Part shown: positions 24,501-35,926 of the stretch, piece by piece | Layout of the letters: each line of letters starts with the position of its first letter | Numbering within the stretch: position 1 is the first letter of the stretch | Assembly (NCBI GenBank): GCA_013399875.1 | Contig: VXAZ01003463.1 | Span: forward strand, 92,606 to 156,605 | Origin: Gymnorhina tibicen | Taxonomy: Eukaryota; Chordata; Aves; Passeriformes; Artamidae | Length of the DNA stretch: 64,000 bases | Reading direction: 5' to 3' | Translations under genes and position numbers: made by a program | The notes under the pieces: generated by a model | Told to the model about the DNA's origin: nothing | Seen by the model: only the letters and a program-made list of their open reading frames with translations | The model's database searches: none

Positions 24501-25044
24501 TTTCTCCTGCAGACCTGTGGAGCTTCACTTCCAGCCTCTCCACCTCCCGTCCTTCCCCACTCCTGAATCCCCTTCCCTTGCAGGAGGCTGCTGGCCCAGT
24601 TTCTATCAATATTTATGGCTCGGGGCTCCTTTTTCTCAGGCCTGGAACTTTGCTTTTTACCAACAAAATTTATCTTAATCAGAAATACTGGCACCAGGAG
24701 CTTTGCCCAGGCGTCCCCTGTGATTCTTTCCCTTTTTGCTCAGTGGCAGGCTTAAGCAGAACTCAGTTCACTTAGAAAAACAGTGCTGAGATCGATGGCA
24801 AAGCTTTATCTTCACTTCTTTTTTATAACTATAACATTATTGCAGCCGATTTATGAGCTGAGCATCAGGGGCAGGAGAAGGAGTTGCAGCAGCCCCTGTT
24901 TTTCTCTGGCCACCTGAGTAGTTTCAGAGGTTTGTGCTGGTGTTAAATCAGGGAAGAGATGAAATAAAGCGTTGCACCAGCTGTGAGGGATGTGCCCCAG
25001 GCTGAGCTGGGAGCTTGGCTGGAGCATCACAAATGTCTGGGAAG
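18598..25044. other. Intergenic, no gene recognised
   Basis: About 6.4 kb without an identifiable repeat or gene. Composition changes at 21.4-23.5 kb to AT-richer sequence with poly-A and poly-T runs (for example near 23350), then returns to GC-rich. The 255-codon minus frame at 23499-24266 has no recognisable domain. Confidence 0.55.
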
Positions 25045-25890
25045 AGGGAGGGAGGGATAAAGGGCTCCAGGATTTATAGGATCCAGAGAGGGAGTAAATA
25101 AAAGGCTCCAGGATTTATATGGTCCAGAGAAAAAGGGGTGTAAAAAGTTCCAGGATTTATATGATCCAGAGAGGGAGTAGATAAAGGTTGCCAGGATTTG
25201 TATGATCCAGAGAGAGAGTAAATAAAAGGCTCCAGGATTTATATGATCCAGAGAGGGGATAGATAAAGGGCTCCAGGATTTATATGGTCCAGAGAAAAAG
25301 GGATGTAAAAGGTTCCAGGATTTATGTGGTCCAGAGAAAAAGGGATGTAAAAGGTTCCAGGATTTATGTGGTCCAGAGAGGGAGGGATATAAAGGCTCCA
25401 GGATTTATAGGATCCAGGGTGGTGGTAGATAAAGGGCTCCAGGATTTATAGGATCCAGAGAGGGAGGGATGTAAAGGCTCCAGCATTTATGCGATCGATC
25501 CAGGGAGGAAGTAGATAAAGGGCTTCAGGATTTATATGGTCCAGAGAAAAAGGACTAGAAAAGGTTCCAGGATTTATATGATCCCGAGAGGGAAGGATAT
25601 AAAAGACTCCAGCATTTATAGGATCGATCCAGGGAGGAAGTAGATAAGGGGCTCCAGGACTGATAGGATCCAGAGAGGGGGTGGATAAAGGTTGCCAGGA
25701 TTTATATGGTCCAGAGAAAAAGGAATATAAAAGGTTCCAGGATTTATAGGGTCAAGAGAGGGAAGGATATAAAAGGTTCCAGGATTTATAGGGTCAAGAG
25801 AAGGATAGATAAAGGGCTCCAGGATTTATAGGGTCCAGAGAGGGAAGGATGTAAAAGGCTCCAGCATTTACATGGCCCAGAGTGCTTCAC
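25045..25890. repeat. Degenerate ~42-bp minisatellite, about 20 copies
   Basis: About 20 tandem units average 42 bp around GGCTCCAGGATTTATATG/GG, then ATCCAGAGAGGGAGTAGATA. Units differ by substitutions and small indels, and two subtypes (GAGAGGGAGTAGATAAAG and GAGAAAAAGGGATGTAAA) alternate irregularly. It has no coding continuity. Confidence 0.95.
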
Positions 25891-26750
25891 TGTGGCTCTC
25901 CCTGCAGTTTTCCCTGAAACCATGGAGGTCCCTCCAGAGGGTCCCTGTGCTCTGTCACCTGCCTGGGGGTGTGAGGAACAGAGAAAGCAACATCCTCGCC
26001 ATTAACATTCCCAGCATTCCACAGCCCGCCTGGAAAGCCACTGCCTGAAAAGGCCTGACCCGGGGATGGTTTTACTCAGCCTTTTCCTGGCAGATTCCTC
26101 TTCCTAGCAACTCCTCCTGGGCCAGACCAACACTGCTGGAACCCCCAGCCTGTCCTACTAACTCAGGAAGTCATTTCACATGGAAAAAAGATGATTTAAT
26201 TTAGCTTTCCTTAGTCTGCAGAGCATCCAGCTCCATCAGCTTCCCGAGCCCTCGAGCTGGCAGGCATCTGGCTGGCTGGCTGGATTGCATCTCCTGCTGA
26301 ACTCTCCCTCCTCAGTGACTCCTTTGCTGTGGGTGACTGTGAGGGCACCACATTTTCCACATTTCCATCACGTGCTGGGCCAGTCCAGTAAAACCCAGCT
26401 CAGTCCCGGACTAACCCCTCCTTGGCTGCCAACTCCTCCAGCTGTGCTGCTCTTCCTCCCCCAGGAGCAGGACACTTACAGTAAGGGTGGCTGGGGCTCA
26501 GCTTCACCTCCTCCCCCTCTCTGTGCCATTTCTGCGTTTGCCAGGTTCCTGCTCCCTCCGGGTTCCCCTTTCCGTGCCCGCTGCCTGGCGGATGCACTCG
26601 GGAGAAGAGCAGTTCCCCTTCGGGGCTTTTGCAACCCCGCTCCTTCCTGCAGACAGGGACAAGGTGCAGCTGCTGTGACAGCGCTGGCCACGCGCGTGGC
26701 TGGCACCCGGCCTTGGCTGGGAGCCTTTACCCACACTGCACCTCTCGTCC

Positions 26751-26763
26751 TTAGGGTTGGGGG
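26751..26763. repeat. Telomere-like fragment left of LTR
   Basis: TTAGGGTTGGGGG sits directly against the left end of the LTR that starts at 26764 and matches the array to the right of the LTR. It is best explained as the left stub of an array split by the insertion. Confidence 0.6.
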
Positions 26764-27203
26764 TGATGCCTTAGGTTTTAGCTTTTATATTTTGCAAATT
26801 CTGCATTCTCTGTGTTCCTAGTGTGTAACTCTGAGCTGTCTTGCAGCCTGTGAGCTGCTGTTCTCTCATGCTAAGACAGACATAACAAAGCCTCTCCGGG
26901 CTCGCTCTTCAAGGACACTCAGGCTGTCCCAGGCCAAAATGTGTAACCCAGCATCTTGAGAAGGGGGCAAGCTGGGGGGGCAGTTACCTTATTAGCTAAA
27001 GTTTAATTGGTGAATTTATGCTGATATGCAACCAAACCCATGACAGTGGGAAGAACTCGTGACTCGGGGTCCATCTTGGGGTCCATTCTGGAAACAGCCT
27101 CTGGCTCCCCAGGGTGTACCTTTGAAGGCCTTTTAAATAAATATCACCTTTATTCCCTTACCCTGTCTAGTCTCTGCTTCCAGGTTGGCCTTTTTAGGCA
27201 TCA
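26764..27203 (+). mobile_element. Solo LTR, family C, at edge of telomere-like array
   Basis: A 440-bp element has perfect inverted ends TGATGCC/GGCATCA and an AATAAA at 27136-27141 shortly before the 3' end. A diverged copy lies inverted at 44621-45055. Telomere-like repeats flank it on both sides. No clear target duplication is visible, which may reflect decay in the repetitive flanks or a recombination event. There is no internal retroviral sequence. Confidence 0.85.
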
Positions 27204-27206
27204 GAG

Positions 27207-27855
27207 TTAGGGTTGGGGTTNNNNNNNNNNNNNNNNNNNNNNNNNNNNNNNNNNNNNNNNNNNNNNNNNNNNNNNNNNNNNNNNNNNNNNNNNNNNNNNN
27301 NNNNNNNNNNNNNNNNNNNNNNNNNNNNNNNNNNNNNNNNNNNNNNNNNNNNNNNNNNNNNNNNNNNNNNNNNNNNNNNNNNNNNNNNNNNNNNNNNNNN
27401 NNNNNNNNNNNNNNNNNNNNNNNNNNNNNNNNNNNNNNNNNNNNNNNGTTAGGGTTAGGGTTAGGGTTAGGGTTGGGGTTAGGGTTGAGGGTAGGGTTGG
27501 GGGTAGGGTGGGGTTAGGTTTAGGGTTGGGGTTCCGGTTCGGGTTGGCGTTGGGGTTGGGGTTAGGGTTTGGTTTGGGGGTTAGGGTTGGGTTTTGGTTT
27601 AGTGTTAGAGTTAGGGTTGGGGTTGGGGTTGGAGTTGGGGTTGGGGTTGGGGTTAGGGTTAGGGTTTGGGTTAAGGGTTAGGTTAGGGTGAGGGATAGGG
27701 TTGGGGTTGGGGTTAGGGTTTGGGTTAGGGGTTAGGTTAGGTTTAGGGATAGGGTTGGGGTTAGGGTTAGGTTTAGGGTTGGGGTTAGGGTTAGGGTTGC
27801 AGTTATTTTTGGGGCTAGGGTTAGGGTTGGGTTTAGGGTTAGGGTTAGGATTAGC
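27207..27855 (+). repeat. Interstitial telomere-like array (TTAGGG variants)
   Basis: Hexamer-based repeats TTAGGG, TTGGGG, TTTGGG and GTTAGG run for about 420 sequenced bases, plus a 227-base gap. The purest TTAGGG run directly follows the gap. The G-rich strand is the plus strand, so the array would point rightward to a chromosome end, yet CR1 and ordinary sequence follow within 40 bp. It is an interstitial telomeric sequence or a scaffold join. Confidence 0.95.
27221..27447. other. Assembly gap, 227 N
   Basis: A run of 227 N lies inside the telomere-like array. The true length and content of the array are therefore unknown. Confidence 1.
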
Positions 27856-27887
27856 TACTGCTGCTCTGCACTAGAGAATTTCCCTTA

Positions 27888-27985
27888 AATCATAGAATCA
27901 TGAAATGGTTGGGGCTGGACGGGACCTTAAAGCTCCTCTCATTCCACCCCCCTGGCCTTGGGCTGCAGGGAATCGCTGTGGCAGG
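27888..27985 (-). mobile_element. CR1 LINE 3' end fragment
   Basis: AATCATAGAATCATGAAATG followed by GGTTGGGGCTGGACGGGACC is the reverse complement of a CR1 terminus. It begins about 30 bp after the telomere-like array and soon runs into unrelated sequence. Confidence 0.85.
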
Positions 27986-30900
27986 ATGTACAAGTGGTGG
28001 GACAAGTCGGTGCTTCAGAGGGTTAAACCCAGCGAAGCTCCCCGAGGTGATGGTGGCACGGCTGGCAGGGAGAGCCACGGCTCTGTGCTGTCTGTGGGGC
28101 CCAGCCCAAAGAGAACCGACTGAAATGGGGAACAAGGGAACAGAGCATCCCTGCCCTGTCCTGATGGTGCCTGTGCCAGGGCAGTGCCACTGTCGCCTCC
28201 TCCCTTGTGTGCTGCCTGCGCAGGGCTGTGAAAGTCCCGCCCATGCCAATCTGTGGGCCCGGTTTAATATCAGTTATTTAAAAACTTTTATGTTTTTTAA
28301 ACACACTCAAGCTTCCCCAGAGATGATTTCCCAGCTGTGGCTGCCTGGATTTGCCACACATCCCAACTTCAGGATGCTCCTGAATCACCTGCTCTGACAC
28401 TTCCAAGGCAAGGCGACATCACCACGCTGGGAATGAATCACACCAAAGGCTGGGGACCTCTCCGGTCTCCTCTTTCCATCCCCATGAGGAGGAAAGTGAG
28501 AGCTGCTTGCCACTGACTGCTGCGTCAGACAGGAGCAACTCATCCTCTTCTTGCTCCGGGGTGTGCTGTGAGGTGGGTTCCAGGCTGGGATCCCTCATCC
28601 TGAGGGAGAGCGGGCTGTGGCCAGTCCTGCATCGCCCACCACGCCTCTTCCCCGATGTCAGGGCACAAGCACAGAGCGTGCACAGCCCACGGTCTGTGTT
28701 CCTCCCTCGGCCGGGATTAAAGGTTAAGGAGCAGCTGGGTTGTTTTGTAATCTCATTACAGTAATGGCCCCTTCACAGGATTTATCAGGGCTATCGTGCT
28801 GTGCTTCCTCCTCTGCCGAGGTCCTGCAGGAACAGCTCTGTTGTGTCTGGATGCTCTGTCTGGAACACACAAAATTAGACCTTTATTACTCAGAGCCGCT
28901 ACAGCAGCTGGACCCCCATTAAAGCCTTCCCACCTCGGCTGCAGAGGCAGCCCGTGGCCAGAAGGATTAATGGGAGAGCAGATAAGAGCAGGCCACGGCC
29001 CGGATCTGCATCCCAGATTCCCAGCCCAAACTCCCTGTGCCAGGAGCACAGCTGTGTCTCCCAGCTGTTTTTCCTGGGACACCTGAGAGGTCTCTGATCA
29101 ATGGCTCACCCCTCTGTTCCTCTGCCACCAGCTGCTGACTCAAAAGGCCAGGGACCACTCTGTTATCTGGAGCACAAAGGGAAGGAAAATGTGACTTTTT
29201 TTGGGAAGCGCTGATTCCTTAAATTGACTGGAAGCTCCTTGGTGGTGTCTCCTTCAAGCGTGACCTGATACTTCATGGTGGGCAGCTCAGGAGCCTGGGC
29301 TTTGCTGGCTGCTCAGGGCACGTCTGAGGTTTGGGAATCCACCCTCGGGAAAGGACCAGCTCCTGGGAAGTGCCTGGAAATCCCAGCTTCCCGGGATCTG
29401 TGTGGCAGTGACCACACTGCTGATGGAAGTTGGTGTCACCCAGCCAGCACCAGAGCAGAGGGAAACGGTTTGGAGGACTCAGGGATGAGGTGGGGCCGAA
29501 CAGCTCGGAAAGATCTGCAGGAGTCACTTGGGCACTCGCAGCCTGGGAGAGGCCCTTGATCTGCCCCATTTCCCGTGGTTTGTTCACCTTCTGGACCGAG
29601 GCACCTCCGTGGTACTCGTGCAGGTGGGCAGGAGGGGGCTGGCTGTGGCCGAGGGGGGCCACCCCCAGCCAACTCTTCCCATCCTACACAGAAGCCTGGG
29701 TGGGAAGGGGTTATTCCAGAGAGAGGGGCTGTGGCTCTGGCCCAGCACCGCCCTGTCTGTGATCACTGGGCTTTGGAACACGCCAATTTTGCGTCCTCTC
29801 ATATCTCAGCATCGCCTTCAATAACGGGCCCTGACTCCTCATGGTGACAAACAGGGGTGTCACCCCGAAAACCACAATTTCTTCATCCCAGAAGGAACGA
29901 AACACTTCATTTCTGCCTTACGTCATCTGAAAATAATCCAAGTAGCACACCAGCAAGCCACCTAATTTCAAATGTATCATTTTCCTTCCAACCTTCCCTT
30001 GCTTTTCCTGTTTGAGAAACTCCAAATATTTGTCTCTGCACATCCTCTTTATCACTCATTGCTTAGGGCAGGCTTATCTGCTTCCCGCCCCGCTTCCCTA
30101 CAACAAGTCTGCTTTCTTCCTTGTGGGCAAGAAACTCAGATTTTCCATGAGCTTTCTCCTGCAGACTCAGCCCTGGGGATGCAAATCTCAGCCTGGTCTG
30201 CGAGGAGCATGGAAGTTACACCCCAGGATGTGGATGTCACTGGGGCAAGGTAAAGGGCAAGGCAGCTTTTGGATTGCAACCTCGGCAGCTCTGCTGCTGA
30301 TGCAGCTTCTCTGGGCACTTCTCTGAGTCTCTCTCTCCTCCCTGAACCTGTCTCCCCTTCCCTCTGTGGGTTCTGGGAAGGGGGATCTCCTCCCTGTCAG
30401 CCCAAAGGCTCAAATCCCTCCTCCCTTCCTGCATTTCCCTGCTGGGGAAGGGCTCCCTCTGATATGGGGATTCCCAGCACTGCTGATCTCACGCCCAAAT
30501 TCCTGCCAGAAGGAGCCATTTACAAAGGGGACCCGCAGGAGGGATCTGGGAAGGTTTGCATTGGCATCTGTCGGCATTTGTGAGGCATTTAGAGAACCAA
30601 ATCTGAATGGAGCTTGGCTTCCTTTTCACTCCAGGACTGAAACAGGAACATCTGTCAATGCCAAAGGAACAGATACGAGACACATGTTTGGTTATTTAGT
30701 GCTGCTTTCCATTTAATTACGGAAAAGTCCCCTGAGGAGGGTGAGAAATGTGATTTTTCACTCTTCTCCTAAAGCAGAACTGAGCTCGAGCCCTTATCCA
30801 GCACAGGGGGCACATCTGCAGGGAATTGAGTCCATGAGCCAGTGGTGCTGTGCCTGCTCCATCCTGGGGTGGGTGTTGGAGCTTTCTGGAGTGAATGTCA

Positions 30901-33900
30901 TTTACCGTGCACAGAATTGTCCTCGTTAAAGAAACCCCACTGGCGACATGCAGATGTGAACAGGAAAAGCAAATTTATTTGAGATTCTCCAGCAGGATGG
31001 AGTTAACAGCTGGAGGATTTATAGAATCACAGGATCATGGAATGGTTTGGGTTGGAAAGGACCTCAAAGTTCATCTCATTCCACCCCTGCCATGGCAGGG
31101 ACACCTCCCACTGTCCCAGGCTGCTCCAAGCCCCAGTGTCCAGCCTGGCCTTGGGCACTGCCAGGGATCCAGGGGCAGCCACAGCTGCTCTGGGCACCCT
31201 GTGCCAGGGCCTCCCCTCCCTCCCAGGGAACAATTCCTTCCCAAGATCCCATCCAAAGCTCCTCTGTTTCAGTTGGAATCCATTCCCCCTTGCCTTACCA
31301 CTGCAGTTCCCGACGAGCAATCAACACTGAACAAAGAAAACAACATTAAATCAGCACTTAATCCATGGGATTTTCAAAGCTGAATAACATTTGGGGAGAG
31401 GACAGAATTGTTTCAGTTCTTGCACCTGCCATTGGAAATCTTTCCCGGTGCAGAAGCCCAGTGCAGGTCTTCGGTGATGTGGGAAAATTAAGGATGTGTA
31501 TTTTAGTTGCTCATTTGTTGAGGTCCATCATCACTGTGGGATATTTTAAATCTATGCAATTGAGCTGAACAGCTTTATGAAAACAAAACATGCCTTTGGC
31601 ACTGAATTGGAAAGGAAATGTGTCCCACAGAGTATCAGATGGGAGACCACAGGTGGAAATGCCCTGCTCCTGTGACTGACACTGTTTTTTAGTTATTACA
31701 TGAGTGAAAAAAGCCTGGTTTTGGTGATGTTGTTACAGAAACCACAAAACCTCTCAGCCTGGGATTGGAAAGCTGCATTTAGTGATGTTCTGAGACACCC
31801 TTACCCCAAAGTGGGATTGACTCAGGCAGTGCTGCAGGGCTCTGCCGGAATCCCTGGGCTGAGGACATGGCAGCACCTTGTGCAGTCAGGAATCCGTGGA
31901 AATCCTGATGAGACCATCAGTGCTGCTGAGGTTTCTTTCAGAGCCCGAGACTCTTAAAGAAAAGTCTTTATTACTTCCAAATGAGCTTTGTTTGGGGTGT
32001 CCTAGAGAAGGACACAAGGAATTTTCCACGCTCCTTGGAAACATTTTCAAGTTCACCAAGAGTTTCTTTAGCCCATCTCCCTAAGTTTCAGTAAAGAACT
32101 TCAAGTCCCTGCAGGTATAATAAAGACTAAATCCTTTGCTTCAGAGCTGATAGAGGTTTCATTATCCACAGCTTTATATAATTTCTGCTGGAAGTGATTC
32201 AAGCTGTTGCCTCATGAATAATTGCAGCAATGCCAGAGCCAGGCCAAGCCAGGGGAAAATGCTCGTTTCATTCAGTTCATGCTGGGGATGAGCAGACACA
32301 AACTTTGAGAAATTCTTGCTTGTACAAGGCAGCTTTTCAATTTCCCACCACTCCTGGAAGTTAAAAGTGCCACCAGAAGGAGTTTTCTTCATGGTAGATC
32401 CTGATTTAACTTGGGGATGTGAGCAGTACTTTGGGATTGAGTTGGATCCCTGTTTCTGTCTTGGTGCCTTTGATTCTCTTTCGTGGGTGAATCCCTGATG
32501 CAGCTTCCCTGAGAACAGCACTCAGATTTATTCCTCACCTTTAACTGACGTCCACAGCCGCTCTGGATCCGATTTCAGCTGTGCAGTTGTTGTCACCTGA
32601 CCCTGAAGGAAAAGCCCCACGTGTTTTTTTTTCAGTGCCATCGATCTGGAGACTTGTGTGGGAATTCAACTGGCCCCAAGAAGGCGTTGGGAACACCCAG
32701 CTCGTGTCAGGCTGAGGGACAAATCAGTGAGCACAGATGTGTTCATCTGCCCAACCAACCTGCTTTCTTTAACAGAACACATATCTGGGTCCAGGCTTGG
32801 TCTAATCTCAGTTCCTGGTTTGATTCTGCAAAGAAAAGTGGTTTTTTGGGGTGTCCCAAAATTTTTGGGGTGTTAATATTGTGTTTAACATCAGGTGGCT
32901 CCGTGTGCTGCTGAAAGCCTAATTCATTATTCCTCCTTTTTGTTGGATTGTGTTTCCCTCTTTTTTTGCACCTTGCTGGGATCCAAGTAAAACCCCAATT
33001 CCGCATCAGAAGAAAAGAAAATAGGTGGTGAATTTGTGCCCTTTTCATTGTAAATGTGGTATTTTTTTAAACGCTTTTCGGCCTGACCTGCTCTGCACCT
33101 GAGAAGCTCCGAGTGCAGCTCCTGGGCAAGTGCCAGGGCAGTGCTGCTGCTTCAGGGGTGCTTTGCCACTTCCCTCCTTGCAAAATGGACAGAGAGGCCA
33201 GAAAATTGTTTTTTTTAGTAGGTGAGTTCTCAGGAAGGCAATTTCGTGCTAAAAAGGGGAAGTGAGTTCAAGGTGATCTGATTTTGTTGTGGGGTTTTGG
33301 TTTTTCTTTTCCTGGTTTTATTTTTGGTCTTCTTACTTTTAAATGCTGAGGAATATTGCTAAGCTCCAGAGAATGGGAGAACAAATCAGATTTGCTATTA
33401 CAGCAAAAGGGAGCGAATCAATTTGCTCTGCTGTGCCCTGATCAGCTGTGCTGCTTGGGGCGGGGTGAGGTTTACGCTCAACCAGTGCCAGCTGTTTCCC
33501 TCCTCTGCAGGAGGCTTGGTTTGGCCCAGACTGGAAAAGTGAAAGTGCTGTGAGCTGAAAATCAAAAGTCTGCTCGCTCGGGAGGTGATGAGTACAGGCT
33601 TGAAGAGAGCTCCTGGGAAGATGACTCAAGCTGTGTGGAGTTCCCTGCTCTGGAGGAGATGGGAGAGGTGCCAACAACCATGAAATCAGTTGTGCTATTC
33701 CTGAGGAATGATTAATGCCTATGTGGGAACGCTGTTTGTGCAGGAAGGGAGAGGCTGTGGAGCTCTTTGAGTGCAGATGTTGTGCCCTTGGATGGGGAAA
33801 TGTTTCATTTCAAGGTTTCCGTGTGCAATCGCTCTGGAATTGTTTGTACTGTTGAGGAAACGGGAGGGCCCCTGGGGCAAGGTGTGCTTGGGGCTCCCCA

Positions 33901-33992
33901 CATGGCAGGATTTAGAGAGGGGACATGGAAATAATTCATAAAGGATGATGAACTCCCTGTTTGTGAAGTCGCAGAGGCAGGTTCTCCAGAGG
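27986..33992. other. Intergenic, no gene recognised
   Basis: This holds one CR1 copy (31019-31300). The rest has mixed composition with no exon I can defend. A TTTTTTTTCAG stretch near 32624 resembles an acceptor, but no known peptide follows it. Confidence 0.5.
31019..31300 (-). mobile_element. CR1 LINE 3' end
   Basis: A reverse-orientation CR1 starting at TAGAATCACAGGATCATGGA and passing through CCATGGCAGGGACACCTCCC and TGTGCCAGGGCCTCCCCTCC. It is well preserved. Confidence 0.93.
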
Positions 33993-34250
33993 AATAGAGT
34001 CATGGAATCACTGAGGGTGGAAAGCCCTCCAGGATCATCGAGCTCAAGCTGTGCCCAATCCCCACCTTGTCACCAGCCCAGAGCTCTGAGTGTCATGTCC
34101 AGGCCTTCCTCCAGGGATGGGGACTCCAAACCTCCCCTGGGCAGCTCTTTCCAAGGCCTGACCACCCTTTCCATGAGGAAATTCCTCCTGGTGTCCAACC
34201 TGAGCTTCCCCTGGCACAGCTTGAGGCCATTTCCTCTCATCCTGTAAACC
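33993..34250 (-). mobile_element. CR1 LINE 3' end, second subfamily
   Basis: A reverse CR1 of the type with GGAATCACTGAGGGTGGAAA, TGGGGACTCCAAACCTCCCC and CCTGGTGTCCAACCTGAGC. It belongs to the same subfamily as the longer copy at 49022-49610. Confidence 0.9.
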
Positions 34251-34722
34251 CAGCACCTGGCAGTGCGAGCTGGGCACTTTGGAGCTGGGTGAGACCTTCG
34301 AATCAAAAGGAAAATCAAGTGATTTTCCTGGCATTTGAACTGGAAATTAGAATTCTTAATCGTTACAACATCGGGTTCCCTGCTCCCACCCTGCTGGAAC
34401 AGAAACACTTGAGGGAAACCCAGTCTGTTCCTGGGACTGGTGGAGGAGCGCTGGGCACCATCCACCCGAGATAAGAACACCCGCTGCTGACCACCTGATA
34501 ACATCTGTGAGACGTGAAAGGCCGTTTGCTATCCAGGAAGGGTTTTTTCTTTGTGTCACAGGCAATCCCAGCTCTTCTGGGCTTGTTTCCTCACACACTG
34601 AACTCCCCAGGCAGAAGATCCAACCCAGTCCTTGAGTCAGGTGGCACTGAGCAAATACTCAGTTCTTTGCAAACCTTGTCCTGTGCCTTTTTTCCTCTCA
34701 GCAGACATGGAATGACCAAAAA

Positions 34723-35926
34723 AATTGGGGCTGTCACATCCCCCAACGAGTATGCAGGGGCTCTGCTGGGGGACAGAATTGGGGCTGTCACATCCCTGAG
34801 CACGCAGGGGCTCTGCTGGGGGACAGAATTGGGGCTGTCACATCCCTGAGCACGCAGGGGCTCTGCTGGGGGACAGAATTGGGGCTGTCACATCCCTGAG
34901 CACGCAGGGGCTCTGCTGGGGGACAGAATTGGGGCTGTCACATCCCTGAGCACGCAGGGGCTCTGCTGGGGGACAGAATTGGGGCTGTCACATCCCTGAG
35001 CACGCAGGGGCTCTGCTGGGGGACAGAATTGGGGCTGTCACATCCCTGAGCACGCAGGGGCTCTGCTGGGGGACAGAATTGGGGCTGTCACATCCCTGAG
35101 CACGCAGGGGCTCTGCTGGGGGACAGAATTGGGGCTGTCACATCCCTGAGCACGCAGGGGCTCTGCTGGGGGACAGAATTGGGGCTGTCACATCCCTGAG
35201 CACGCAGGGGCTCTGCTGGGGGACAGAATTGGGGCTGTCACATCCCTGAGCACGCAGGGGCTCTGCTGGGGGACAGAATTGGGGCTGTCACATCCCTGAG
35301 CACGCAGGGGCTCTGCTGGGGGACAGAATTGGGGCTGTCACATCCCTGAGCACGCAGGGGCTCTGCTGGGGGACAGAATTGGGGCTGTCACATCCCTGAG
35401 CACGCAGGGGCTCTGCTGGGGGACAGAATTGGGGCTGTCACATCCCTGAGCACGCAGGGGCTCTGCTGGGGGACAGAATTGGGGCTGTCACATCCCTGAG
35501 CACGCAGGGGCTCTGCTGGGGGACAGAATTGGGGCTGTCACATCCCTGAGCACGCAGGGGCTCTGCTGGGGGACAGAATTGGGGCTGTCACATCCCTGAG
35601 CACGCAGGGGCTCTGCTGGGGGACAGAATTGGGGCTGTCACATCCCTGAGCACGCAGGGGCTCTGCTGGGGGACAGAATTGGGGCTGTCACATCCCTGAG
35701 CACGCAGGGGCTCTGCTGGGGGACAGAATTGGGGCTGTCACATCCCTGAGCACGCAGGGGCTCTGCTGGGGGACAGAATTGGGGCTGTCACATCCCTGAG
35801 CACGCAGGGGCTCTGCTGGGGGACAGAATTGGGGCTGTCACATCCCTGAGCACGCAGGGGCTCTGCTGGGGGACAGAATTGGGGCTGTCACATCCCTGAG
35901 CACACAGGGGCTCTGCTGGGGGACAG
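34723..35926. repeat. 50-bp minisatellite, 24 units, nearly perfect
   Basis: One 54-bp variant unit (34723-34776) is followed by exactly 23 units of 50 bp. Each unit contains TTGGGGCTGTCACATCCCTG and GGGGCTCTGCTGGGGGACAG. The 50-bp units appear identical except the last, which has A for G at 35904. Such uniformity implies recent expansion or ongoing homogenisation. Fifty is not a multiple of three, and the single unit would not keep one reading frame. Long-read copy number may differ. Confidence 0.97.

Noticed and set aside
27185..27517. Gly/Leu frame across the gap as a protein
   Set aside because: It is translation of telomere-like repeats and N positions.
34723..35926. Regularly spaced identical units as a CRISPR array
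   Set aside because: The units are contiguous without unique spacers and the host is a vertebrate; it is a minisatellite.
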